NCBI GenBank assembly: GCA_964384025.1
Contig: CAYLJJ010000004.1
Coordinates: forward strand, 1 to 64,000
Direction of reading: 5' to 3'
From: CAYLJJ01 sp964384025
Lineage (GTDB): Bacteria; Myxococcota_A; Bradymonadia; UBA7976; UBA1532
DNA: 64,000 nt
The notes beneath the pieces are model-generated. The model saw nothing but the letters and a program-made list of their open reading frames with translations, did no database searches and was not told the DNA's origin. This document shows positions 7,309 through 15,384 of the stretch, one piece after another; positions within the stretch are counted from its first letter, which is position 1; every line of letters begins with the position of its first letter. A program made the position numbers and the translations under genes.

Positions 7309-9645
7309 CTACAATAGCCCCCAACGACGCCTGAGATACCACTCTAGGCTGGGGAAGAGGATCCCCAAAAGCAGCAACCAGGGAGTGGACCAGAGGGCCA
7401 CGTCTCTACGACGGTTGACCTTGATCACTTTGGGTTCGGTGCGTTCCAGATCTTTGAGGCCCTGAGAGAGTAGACGAGCTTCACCGCCACCCGCCTTCGC
7501 GATGCGCTCAAGGAGCTTAGGGCGCGGCGCGGTCTCACGCATCTCCAGAGGGTCAGGGGCCACCACAAAGACCTCTTGGGCTGCTAAGGATCCCCCCTCA
7601 AGCTCCGCCTCTAGGCGCAGGAAGTAGGCCCCCTCCTTCGGCTTGAGGCTCAGACCCCACTCTCCATGCTCATCGCTGTGCCCCTCCTGGCGTTGCAGCT
7701 CCTCACGGAGTGCATCAGAGCCCGCTCTTTCGATAGTGAGGGTCAACGGGACCTGTGCTGCGGGCTGGTAGTCGCGCCCCAATACCCGAGCCATCAGGCT
7801 GACCTCAGCATCCAGGGGATAGTGGTCCCGATCCGCTTCTAGACGAATCGGTTGGAGGTCAGGGTCGCGAATAAGCCAGCGGATCGCATTGCCCCAGAAG
7901 CTGTAGTAGTGGCGGTTATCTCCCCCTGCGCCAGCCGCCAGAAAATCCCAACGCCAACTGGAATCGGTGGCGACCGAGAGGACACGGCCCTCGCCATAGG
8001 GCATCACCGCCACCACCGGAGCGCCTTCGCCATCAACCTGAAGCTTGGGGTGGCGGAGCAGGGCGGTGGCCCTTGGCTTAAGGGCGCTGACACGGTTAAG
8101 GCCGCTCAGCTCCGGTAGCTTGGCCCAGATGCTCTTATTCTCCTCCGGGAGTAGGCTCAACGCGGTGATGGGGTGGCGTTGTCCAGCTGAGGTCAACATA
8201 GGCCTAAAACGCTCATGGTCGAGCAGCTCCTCTCGACCGACGGGAAGCTGTACCGGTAAGAGTTCCTCTACCGCAGTCCCCGCGTAGCCTCCCGCGCTAA
8301 AGCTCTGATCGCCTCCCAACATGACAAAGCCTCCTCCATCACGAACATAGTCGCGAATCAGAGGCAGGTAGTGGCGCATGTGGTAGCCCAGGTGGGTAAA
8401 GTTCTGAAAGATGATCAGATCAAAGCTGCCCAGCTGCCGCTCAAACAGCTCCTGGGTAGGGAAGGGGATCAGGGAGAGCTCATCGCGACCGGCGACGTTG
8501 ATGCTGGCGCTGGTCCTCAAGATAAAGAAGCTGATCAGATCGACGTTGGGGTTCTTCTTGAGAAGCTTACGCAGGAAGCGCTGATCCCAAGAGGGTCGCC
8601 CCACCACTTGTAGAACCCTGATCTTGTCACGAATGATGCGAATCACAAACTGGGCGCGGTTGTTGGCTAGGATCTCCTCTTCGGGGGCCTGCCCCAGCTC
8701 CAGGCTGTAGATATGCTTCCCTGTCTCCTCAGGGACAAACTCAAACTCCAGGCGGTAGTGCTCCTCTCCCCCTTGGCTGCGCAGCATCCGGGTCCCCAAC
8801 ACCCGCTCTCCCTCTCGAAGCGTAAGGGGCAGACGCAGCCCCTCATAGCCGCTCAGCTTAAGCTCTACCTCGACACTCACAGTGTTACGGACAAAGGCGA
8901 AGTCATCGTGGAGAACCTGGGCGATAGCAACATCCTTGGGAGCATCTTGAGGGCCGCTAAAGAGGGTGTGGGTGGGCGCTCCCAAGCGCTTCAAGCTCTG
9001 CTGTGCAGCGGCGGGTAACTCCTCAACTCCCCCCAAGATCCCATTGGCGGCTCCGTCGCTGATCAGGATCACAGCGGCCAGCTCCTCGGGCTGGAAGCGC
9101 GCGGCGAGATCATCAAGGCCGCTGAGGAGGTGGCTGGCCTCCCCGCGCCCCCTGAGGGCCTCAGGGCCACTCAGCGGGCGAGCATGATCGCTGAGGGCGT
9201 AGAAGTCCAATTGGTGGATCTGGCGCCAAGCCTCAAGGCGCTCCGCCTCTACTTTTAATAGAACCCGCAGCCCCTCTAAGCGGCTCTCTCCTCCCTCTCC
9301 AGGTAGGCTCATGCTGCGAGAGTCATCCAGCAGAAAGGCGACATGGTTGCGAACCCGGCTGACATTCTCAAGACGCAGTCCAGGCTGAAGGGAGAGCAAA
9401 GTCAGGAGCAGAAGCGTGAGTAGACGCAGGAGCAGGAGCCAGCGCCGCTGCCACCAGGGTCGCCCCCGCAGGTTGTAGAGGCTCAGGCCAAAGATGAGCA
9501 GCAGCAACAGCACCAAGGTGAATAGAGTAAACGGGCTCCAATGGGAGAGAAAGAGCAGCTCAGCGCGGTTAAACTCTCCCACCGTGTCGAAGAGCTGTAA
9601 GAGGGCGCTCAAGGCTGCCCCCGCCGCTTCGGATCGACCTGCCAA
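7309..9645 (-). CDS. Membrane protein with VWA-like and glutamine-amidotransferase-like domains
   Basis: The large inner-membrane protein that usually ends the MoxR/DUF58/BatA-type gene cluster; its molecular function is not established. Two membrane helices lie near the N-terminus (about 35-57 and 68-90), followed by a VWA-like segment (FLLDDSRSMSLPG, then AAVILISDGAANG, resembling a MIDAS Asp-Ser-Ser) and beta-rich domains. Around residues 350-470 is a ThuA/GATase1-like region (DLIIFQNF, GGGFVMLGGDQSF). One membrane helix lies near the C-terminus (ALWSTPWLLLLGILF). The start is ambiguous: the longest frame begins with TTG at 9645, 37 bases inside the preceding gene, while TTG 9612 overlaps its stop (TTGA) and would allow translational coupling. 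Confidence 0.75.
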   Translation of the reverse strand: MAGRSEAAGAALSALLQLFDTVGEFNRAELLFLSHWSPFTLFTLVLLLLLIFGLSLYNLRGRPWWQRRWLLLLRLLTLLLLTLLSLQPGLRLENVSRVRNHVAFLLDDSRSMSLPGEGGESRLEGLRVLLKVEAERLEAWRQIHQLDFYALSDHARPLSGPEALRGRGEASHLLSGLDDLAARFQPEELAAVILISDGAANGILGGVEELPAAAQQSLKRLGAPTHTLFSGPQDAPKDVAIAQVLHDDFAFVRNTVSVEVELKLSGYEGLRLPLTLREGERVLGTRMLRSQGGEEHYRLEFEFVPEETGKHIYSLELGQAPEEEILANNRAQFVIRIIRDKIRVLQVVGRPSWDQRFLRKLLKKNPNVDLISFFILRTSASINVAGRDELSLIPFPTQELFERQLGSFDLIIFQNFTHLGYHMRHYLPLIRDYVRDGGGFVMLGGDQSFSAGGYAGTAVEELLPVQLPVGREELLDHERFRPMLTSAGQRHPITALSLLPEENKSIWAKLPELSGLNRVSALKPRATALLRHPKLQVDGEGAPVVAVMPYGEGRVLSVATDSSWRWDFLAAGAGGDNRHYYSFWGNAIRWLIRDPDLQPIRLEADRDHYPLDAEVSLMARVLGRDYQPAAQVPLTLTIERAGSDALREELQRQEGHSDEHGEWGLSLKPKEGAYFLRLEAELEGGSLAAQEVFVVAPDPLEMRETAPRPKLLERIAKAGGGEARLLSQGLKDLERTEPKVIKVNRRRDVALWSTPWLLLLGILFPSLEWYLRRRWGLL

Positions 9646-10376
9646 CGTCGCCGCCTCAAGATGGCGGTGACATGCACCTGATCTCGTTTGTAGTTCAAGC
9701 AGCTCGCGTACATCACCAAGTTGATCCCCATACGAAAAGCCATCTCTCGCTGCCGCTTGCCTCCAGTCACAGGGAGGAGCCAGCCCCCCAGAGGATCACG
9801 GCCAAAGGCACCAAAGAGGTCGTTGCGGGAGTAGAGCACCGGGCTGCGATCATCAAACCAGATCCCCTCTAGCTTCCCTGAGCGAGGGACACGACCATAG
9901 GCACGCTCCAGCAGAAAGAAGCTGCGGAAGAGAGTGTGGTCATTGCTCAAGGGCTCCAAGCTGCGCTGAGGCCAGAGGCGGCGCATCTCCCGCCGAAAGC
10001 TGAGATCAAAGCGATCATCCCCAAGCGGAGAGATGTCATCTACAAAGAGGCTGCCTCCCGCCCTCAAGAAGCGGGAGAGCCGCTCCAGCTCCGCCTCTGA
10101 GAAGGGAGGGCAAGGACCTGAGCCCAACCAGAGCAGCAGGGGCCAGTCAAAGAGCTTGGGGTCAAGCGGTTTAAGGTGAGCGGGGTGCTCTCGAACATTG
10201 ATGCTCGTGCGCTTGCTCAGCTCCCACATCAGCTGCTCTACAGCGCTGGGGCGCAGCTTATCTCCATCTCCATGTTGAAGCAGGGCGATCCCCAGGGCTC
10301 TGTCTGCTAAGGAAGCGAAGCTCGGAGGCGCCAAGAGGAGCGCCAAGCCCCCGCTGAGAAGCTCTCTACGATTCAT
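9609..10376 (-). CDS. DUF4159 protein with twin-arginine-like signal
   Basis: Secreted or periplasmic protein of the DUF4159 family, whose function is unknown. The N-terminus MNRRELLSGGLALLLAPPSF resembles a Tat signal (RR followed by a hydrophobic core). The body has the GATase-like beta/alpha pattern of the family: LRAGGSLFVDD, then RLWPQRSLEPL, DHTLFRSFF, EGIWFDDRSPVLYSRND and YASCLNYKRDQ. It overlaps the end of the CysQ-like gene by 11 bases and the following membrane gene by up to 37. The DUF4159/GATase-like pair is a known combination in bacteria, so the two products probably act together at the membrane. Confidence 0.78.
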   Translation of the reverse strand: MNRRELLSGGLALLLAPPSFASLADRALGIALLQHGDGDKLRPSAVEQLMWELSKRTSINVREHPAHLKPLDPKLFDWPLLLWLGSGPCPPFSEAELERLSRFLRAGGSLFVDDISPLGDDRFDLSFRREMRRLWPQRSLEPLSNDHTLFRSFFLLERAYGRVPRSGKLEGIWFDDRSPVLYSRNDLFGAFGRDPLGGWLLPVTGGKRQREMAFRMGINLVMYASCLNYKRDQVHVTAILRRRRWQVDPKRRGQP

Positions 10377-11193
10377 CTACATCGATCCTCAGAGGCCAAA
10401 GCTCGGCGGAGATCTCCGCCGCTTGGCGGTGAAGCTCAGGGGCCGCCAATAGGATCCCCGCATGGTTCTCGGTCGCCTCGCTGCTGTAACGCAGTGGTTG
10501 ACCATCGCTGCCCGTAAAGCACAGACCCGCCGCCCGAGCGATCGCCTCAGGGGCGCAGCAGTCCCAATGATGGATCTTACCCCCCAAGTGAAGATAGAGC
10601 TCCGCCTCTCCTGAGAAGACCTGCCCCACTTTGATCCCCACACCCCCACGATGCTGGAGATCTCCCACCCCGATCTGGATGAGGATCTGGGCCATCTCCA
10701 AGCGCAGGATGCGCTTGCTGATCACCGCCCGAGGTCTCTCCCCCAATGGCCTGATCTTCAGGGCTTCTCTTTGCCCTCCAGCGCGCTGTTCAAAGGCCCC
10801 GAGCCCCTCCGCGCCATACCAGAGGTGCTGGTGGTCCGGAGCGTTGATCACCCCCATCACCGGGCGTCCTTGCTCCATCAAGCCGATCATCACAGCGTAG
10901 TCCGCGCGCCCCTTCGCGTATTCTGAGGTGCCATCCAGGGGATCGATGATCCAGCAGCGAGGGCGCTTCATCTGCTCCGGCTCAAAGAGGCCCTCCTCTC
11001 CTAAGAGGCCATCTTGGGGGAAGGCTTGGCTCAGCCCTGCGCGGATCAGCCCCTCAGACCAAGCATCCCCTTCGGTGACGACGCTGCCATCTGGCTTTAG
11101 GTGGGAGCGAGATCTCCACCCTGGATGAGTTCTAAGTCCCATCGCCGCCTCTTGTGCCAAGGCCAAGGCCAGCTCAAGCTCTGCCCAGTACAT
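10366..11193 (-). CDS. CysQ-like 3'(2'),5'-bisphosphate nucleotidase / inositol monophosphatase family
   Basis: Mg2+-dependent phosphatase of the IMPase superfamily. Metal ligands are visible: GEEG at about residues 67-70, WIIDPLDGTSEYAKG (the DPxDGT box), and HHWDCCAPEAIARAAG near the C-terminus (WDxxAxxxi). The TSEY after DPLDG resembles CysQ (TKEF) more than SuhB (TxNF), so removal of phosphate from PAP or PAPS is the likelier role. It starts immediately after the aspartokinase stop (TAG then ATG), so the two are translated from one message. Linking aspartokinase with sulfur or PAP turnover would fit Cys/Met synthesis, but that is inference from order only. Confidence 0.78.
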   Translation of the reverse strand: MYWAELELALALAQEAAMGLRTHPGWRSRSHLKPDGSVVTEGDAWSEGLIRAGLSQAFPQDGLLGEEGLFEPEQMKRPRCWIIDPLDGTSEYAKGRADYAVMIGLMEQGRPVMGVINAPDHQHLWYGAEGLGAFEQRAGGQREALKIRPLGERPRAVISKRILRLEMAQILIQIGVGDLQHRGGVGIKVGQVFSGEAELYLHLGGKIHHWDCCAPEAIARAAGLCFTGSDGQPLRYSSEATENHAGILLAAPELHRQAAEISAELWPLRIDVDES

Positions 11194-12372
11194 CTAACAG
11201 ACTCCGCTCATCAAAAGATCATGGAGGCAACGCACCGCTTGATTCTCCTGCGCCTTATCGACGAGGAGGGCGACTCGCTCAGCGCTCCTGAGTTGGCCTA
11301 AGAGGGGGATCCCTGCCGCCTTGAGGGCTTGGAGTCCAGGCGTCAGGAGATCGGGAGCGGAGCTGAGGGCTCGACCAATCACGCTGACCAAGCCAAGATC
11401 ATCGCGCAGCTCCAGCGCTAAGGCGCAGAGCGCACGCCGAAAGCTCTGCGTGCTGTGGATGTTCTCTTTGGGGACCAAAGCGGCCCAACTCATCGGCAAC
11501 TCCCAGATCCGAAGGTCTACAGCGCCATGTTTCATAAGGAGGGGTTCCAGCTGAGGAGGCATCGCCGCTCCTCTCTCTCCCTGGATAAGGAAGAAGCCAG
11601 GGTGAGCGGTGACCGCTAAGACTCGAGGCTGACTCAGCCCCGCTCCCTCTCGAATACGGGTCCCTGGGCGCACCCCTGTGCTTAGAGAGCAGCGAATCTC
11701 CACGCCGTTGCGTCGCGCCCACTCCACGGCCTCGGCGTTGAGCATCTTGGCGCCTGAATCGACCAGACTTTGTAGCTCTGGATAGCTCAGCTCATCCAAG
11801 CGCTTGGGGGAGCTGAGCTTGTGAGGATCGCCAGAGTAGATCCCATCTACATCGGAGCAGATCTCCACATACTCTGCGCCCAGCGCAGCGGCCAGAGCGA
11901 CAGCGGTGGTGTCGGAGCCTCCACGCCCTAAGCTGGTGATCTCCAGGCGCTCGCTGACCCCCTGAAAGCCCGCTACGATAACCACCTGCCCCGCCTCCAA
12001 GGCCATACGGATGCGCAGAGGGGTCACGCGGATGATGCGGGCGTTGTTGTGATTGTTGGTCGTGATGATGCCTGATTGAGAGCCTGTAAAGGAGACGGCG
12101 GGCTGCCCCAAGTCGTGAATCGCCATCGAGAGCAGGGCCATAGAGATGCGCTCTCCCACCGTCAACAGCATATCCAACTCGCGCTGGTGGGGGTTCTGGC
12201 TTACGGAGTTGGCCAACCCGAGTAGATCATCAGTGGTCTTCCCCATGGCGGAGACCACCACTACCACCGAGTGTCCCGCCTCTCGACTCCTCAAGACACG
12301 TTGGGCCACCTGCTTGATCTGCGCTGGGGTGGCCACCGAGCTGCCCCCATATTTCTGAACGATGATCCCCAA
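11194..12372 (-). CDS. lysC: Aspartate kinase
   Basis: Phosphorylates aspartate as the first step toward lysine, methionine and threonine. The N-terminus IIVQKYGGSSVATPAQ contains the KxGGSS signature; VVVVSAMGKTTD, ELDMLLTVGERIS, GFQGV and LGRGGSDTTAVALAAAL follow in family order. The regulatory C-terminus (from about 265) is divergent but has the length of paired ACT domains. The start codon is TTG at 12372, with GGAGAGG four bases upstream; no ATG or GTG fits. First gene of a four-gene minus-strand operon (with CysQ-like, DUF4159 and GATase-like genes). Its short leader contains several inverted repeats. Confidence 0.9.
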   Translation of the reverse strand: MGIIVQKYGGSSVATPAQIKQVAQRVLRSREAGHSVVVVVSAMGKTTDDLLGLANSVSQNPHQRELDMLLTVGERISMALLSMAIHDLGQPAVSFTGSQSGIITTNNHNNARIIRVTPLRIRMALEAGQVVIVAGFQGVSERLEITSLGRGGSDTTAVALAAALGAEYVEICSDVDGIYSGDPHKLSSPKRLDELSYPELQSLVDSGAKMLNAEAVEWARRNGVEIRCSLSTGVRPGTRIREGAGLSQPRVLAVTAHPGFFLIQGERGAAMPPQLEPLLMKHGAVDLRIWELPMSWAALVPKENIHSTQSFRRALCALALELRDDLGLVSVIGRALSSAPDLLTPGLQALKAAGIPLLGQLRSAERVALLVDKAQENQAVRCLHDLLMSGVC

Positions 12373-12389
12373 GTACCTCTCCAGGAGAG

Positions 12390-12434
12390 TTCAGGCCGCA
12401 AGCCTGAAGTGGATGCTTCAACGGCGCAACCGTT
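12390..12434. promoter_or_regulatory. Overlapping inverted repeats in the lysC/sppA divergent leader
   Basis: Three hairpin-forming repeats lie within 45 bases: TTCAGGC/GCCTGAA at 12390-12408, TGAAG/CTTCA at 12405-12420, and AACGG/CCGTT at 12420-12434. The first and third share the loop CGCAA. The first and second share bases and cannot form together. All lie in the leader of lysC (minus) and upstream of sppA (plus). No U-run follows in either direction, so attenuation is only a possibility. Confidence 0.35.
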
Positions 12435-12502
12435 TCTCTCTTTTCCTCACTCAAGCGGAAGTGTGGTATGCCCCTGGGCTCTGGCTAGAGGAGCGCTGAG
12501 GA

Positions 12503-13459
12503 ATGAGCAAGACACCACGCCGCGGGATGGGCTGCCTGATCTGGATGATCTTGGGGCTGGCCTGTTTGGGCTTCTTGGGGGTGTTTATCCTGGGGCCCAC
12601 TGGGGCTCAGAGCGATGCAGGGGTACGAGCGCTGAAGCTGGAGTCTCCGCCACAGGCTCAAAAGAGGATCGCCATCATGGAGATCCGCGGAGTCCTCCTC
12701 AATGAGCGCAGAGGCAAAGGGGTAACTCAAGATGCTCTGACCACGCTTCGTTACGCTCGAAAAGATAAGAAGCTGGACGGCCTCCTGATCAAGATCGACA
12801 GCCCTGGGGGCTCAGTAACCGATTCCGATCTAATCCATCAGGAGATCAAGCGCCTACGCAGCTCAGGGAAGAAGGTGCTCCTGCTGATGGGTGATCTCTG
12901 CGCCTCAGGGGGCTACTATCTGGCGGTAGCCGCAGATGAGATCTGGGCGCTCCCTACCACCGTCACCGGCAGCATCGGGGTGATCATCAGCAACCTGAAC
13001 TTTCATGATCTGCTCAACCAGCACGGGATCAAGGATCTCTCGATTATGTCGGGAGAATTTAAGGGGCTTCTCAGCCCAACGCGGCCCCAGAGTGAGCCCG
13101 CCAAGGCGCTCCTTCAAGAGCTGGTCGATCAGCTCTATGAGCGCTTCTTAGAGCTGATCGTCGCTGGGCGTCCTCTCGAGAAGGAGCAGGTGAGGGCTCT
13201 GGCGGATGGTCGCATCTTTGGAGCAAAGGAGGCTCTAGAGGCTAAGCTGGTGGATCGGATCGGCTACCCTCATGAGGCCCTAAAACGCCTCAAGGAGATG
13301 CTGGGAAAGGGTCCCTATGAGGTTCTTCGTTATGAGGTGGAGGGCTCCTTTATGGATCTCCTCCGTGCGCGCCTCGATCTGGAGCCTCCCAAGAGCGTCC
13401 TGGCGCCTCTCTTCATCCCTCCACGGGCGATGTACCTCTACGCTCCCGGATTTTTTTGA
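12503..13459 (+). CDS. sppA: Signal peptide peptidase SppA, short form
   Basis: Membrane serine protease that degrades cleaved signal peptides, working as an oligomer with a Ser-Lys dyad. There is one N-terminal membrane helix (about residues 11-32). The catalytic serine is S135 in LCASGGYYLA, and the general-base lysine is K187 in SGEFKGLLSPTRPQSE. SPGGSV and TGSIGVI are family signatures. At 318 residues it is of the short (36-kDa, Bacillus-type) form. GAGGAG lies nine bases before the ATG. It diverges from lysC and is followed 30 bases later by the DUF72 gene. A second, long SppA is encoded at 46649-48286. Confidence 0.9.
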   Translation: MSKTPRRGMGCLIWMILGLACLGFLGVFILGPTGAQSDAGVRALKLESPPQAQKRIAIMEIRGVLLNERRGKGVTQDALTTLRYARKDKKLDGLLIKIDSPGGSVTDSDLIHQEIKRLRSSGKKVLLLMGDLCASGGYYLAVAADEIWALPTTVTGSIGVIISNLNFHDLLNQHGIKDLSIMSGEFKGLLSPTRPQSEPAKALLQELVDQLYERFLELIVAGRPLEKEQVRALADGRIFGAKEALEAKLVDRIGYPHEALKRLKEMLGKGPYEVLRYEVEGSFMDLLRARLDLEPPKSVLAPLFIPPRAMYLYAPGFF

Positions 13460-13489
13460 TATAGGGGCCAACTGATCACTGGAGATCCG

Positions 13490-14155
13490 ATGTCCATCCT
13501 CGTCGCTTGTAGCTTTCAGGGCCCCATGAACCTCTATTGGGAGCAGGGGCTCTCCGCCTTTGAGCTCAACCAGCAAAACAGCAAGACTCTCCGTCGCTGG
13601 AGCCATGAGGCCCCTGAGGGGGTCCGCTTTATCCTCCCCCTAGAGCCCGGGCTCTTGAGCGCGGGCTTTAAAGGTCCTCAGGCTGAGGAGGCCTGGGACC
13701 GCAGCCTCAAGGTTGCCAAGAGGCTCCCCACCGATCTGCTCCTCCTGAGGACTCCTGCTCATTTTCGTCCCACAAAAGAGAACCGTGAGGCGCTCAAAGC
13801 TTTCTTTGGCGCGCGGCTTAAAGGGAGCGGACTGCGGTTGGCTTGGTGGGCTGAGGGGCTCTGGGAAGGTCTGGAGGAGGAGTGGTTTACGCTCTGCGAG
13901 GAGCTTGGAGTGACCCCTATCCTGGATCCTCTGGCGATGGAGGATGATCCACCCCTGGAGGGAGATTTCTACTGGCGCCTGATGGGTCGTCGTGGGATGA
14001 GCGCGGGCTTTTCTGATTATGATCTGGAGCGCTTGTTGGAGTGGAGCACTGGACGCAGCGGTGTTGTTCTCTTTAGTCACTCAACCATGTTGCGAGATGC
14101 CAAACGCTTTGTTCAGTGGAGCGCGGAGTTCGCTGAAGGTGCTTCGCAGAGCTAA
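13490..14155 (+). CDS. Short DUF72 (YecE-like) protein
   Basis: Member of the DUF72 TIM-barrel-like family of unknown function. The visible pattern is FELNQQNSKTLRRWSHEAPE (family: EiNsTFYrlP..etlrrW), then TDLLLLRTPAHFRPT, LRLAWWAE, ILDPLAM and VVLFSHSTMLRDAKRF, which corresponds to the conserved VYFNN...A...NA end. At 221 residues it is shorter than the usual 240-290 and lacks the typical first strand GTSGW (here ACSFQG), so substrate binding may differ. GGAG lies 6 bases before the ATG. It follows sppA closely and is probably co-transcribed. Confidence 0.68.
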   Translation: MSILVACSFQGPMNLYWEQGLSAFELNQQNSKTLRRWSHEAPEGVRFILPLEPGLLSAGFKGPQAEEAWDRSLKVAKRLPTDLLLLRTPAHFRPTKENREALKAFFGARLKGSGLRLAWWAEGLWEGLEEEWFTLCEELGVTPILDPLAMEDDPPLEGDFYWRLMGRRGMSAGFSDYDLERLLEWSTGRSGVVLFSHSTMLRDAKRFVQWSAEFAEGASQS

Positions 14156-14259
14156 ACGAGGCCTGCCCTAAAATGCTTTGCATCGTCGAAGCTTGGCAAC
14201 AACGCATTCTCCCCATATAACCATCGAGGCGTTCCAATCTGGACGAGACACCTTAATAT

Positions 14260-15384
14260 ATGCGGCTGCCCCAACAGCTTGGTCCCTACATCATCGAAAA
14301 GCGCATCGGCATCGGCGCTATGGGCGAGGTCTACCGGGGCTATCACCAGATGCTCAGCCGCCATGTAGCGGTCAAGCTTCGCTTCCGCACTCGCAACTCT
14401 CGAGAGCCGATCTTAGCGGAGCGCTTTCGACAAGGTGCTCTGCTTCAGGGCAGCGTCGATCACCCCAGCTTGGCGCGAGTTTATGACTACCTAGAGACCC
14501 AGAACTCTCAGGCCCTGGTGATGGAGTTCTTCGCAGGAGGCTCAGCGGAGGAGAAGCTGCGAGCGGGACCTCTCAGCGTAGCAGATGCCCTGGAGGTCGC
14601 CCTGCGGGTGGCTGAGGGGCTCCACGCAGCTCATGAGCGAGGGGTCGTCCATCGAGACATCAAGCCCGACAATATGATGTTTCGGAGCTTAGATCCCTGC
14701 TCGGTGGCCCTGGTCGATTTCGGAGTAGCCAAGGCGGTAGAACGGGGCCTTGATCTGACCACGCATGGAGCTCATGTGGGGACGGTTTGGTATATGTCTC
14801 CAGAGCAGTTCAACCGTGAGCCTCCCCATCCCCTAATGGATGTCTACGCTTTAGGCGCGACCCTCTATGAGCTGCTCTCCGGCCAGATCCCCTTTGAGTC
14901 CAAGGAGAACTCAGCCATCTTCAGCCGCTTCTTAGATGGCATCCCTCCACCCCCCCTCCAAAAGCTTAACCCTCAAATCCCGCCCACTCTTATCGCCGTC
15001 GTAGAAGCGGCGCTCTGCCTGGAGCCAGAGAGACGAATCCCCTCCGCCGCCGCCTTCGCCTTCCTCCTCCGATCTGTGGGTCGTCGCGCGGGCTTCTCTC
15101 TCCTGGAACCTCAACTTCGCCCCATCTACACCCAAGACAACATGGAGCAGCTTCACAACTTCATGGTTCACCTGCGGGACTTCGAGGGGGCTGAAGTTCA
15201 ACGCGCCGTCTCCGATCTCCAAGTCCAACTTCGCCGGGCTCATCTACGGAGCGGAGACTCCGATCTTGGGGCGATCGAGCTGCTGGTCGATTTTGATGAG
15301 GAGGCCAGCAGCTTCTCCGATATGGAGGGAGAGCAGACCCTAGAGGCCACCCTGATCACCGATGATTTTGAAAACCTGGAGTGA
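14260..15384 (+). CDS. Cytosolic Ser/Thr protein kinase
   Basis: Hanks-type kinase without a membrane helix. Glycine loop GIGAMGEVYRGY, lysine in VAVKLRF, HRDIKPDNMMF catalytic loop, DFG at VALVDFGVAK, GTVWYMSPEQF activation end, and the C-lobe Asp in DVYALGATLYELL. About 100 residues after the kinase domain are acidic and Asp/Glu/Ser-rich near the end (VDFDEEASSFSDMEGEQ), which could be autophosphorylation or docking sequence. Its stop codon overlaps the start of the sulfatase gene by one base (TGATG), so the two should be translationally coupled; phosphorylation of the sulfatase is a possible but untested link. Confidence 0.9.
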   Translation: MRLPQQLGPYIIEKRIGIGAMGEVYRGYHQMLSRHVAVKLRFRTRNSREPILAERFRQGALLQGSVDHPSLARVYDYLETQNSQALVMEFFAGGSAEEKLRAGPLSVADALEVALRVAEGLHAAHERGVVHRDIKPDNMMFRSLDPCSVALVDFGVAKAVERGLDLTTHGAHVGTVWYMSPEQFNREPPHPLMDVYALGATLYELLSGQIPFESKENSAIFSRFLDGIPPPPLQKLNPQIPPTLIAVVEAALCLEPERRIPSAAAFAFLLRSVGRRAGFSLLEPQLRPIYTQDNMEQLHNFMVHLRDFEGAEVQRAVSDLQVQLRRAHLRSGDSDLGAIELLVDFDEEASSFSDMEGEQTLEATLITDDFENLE

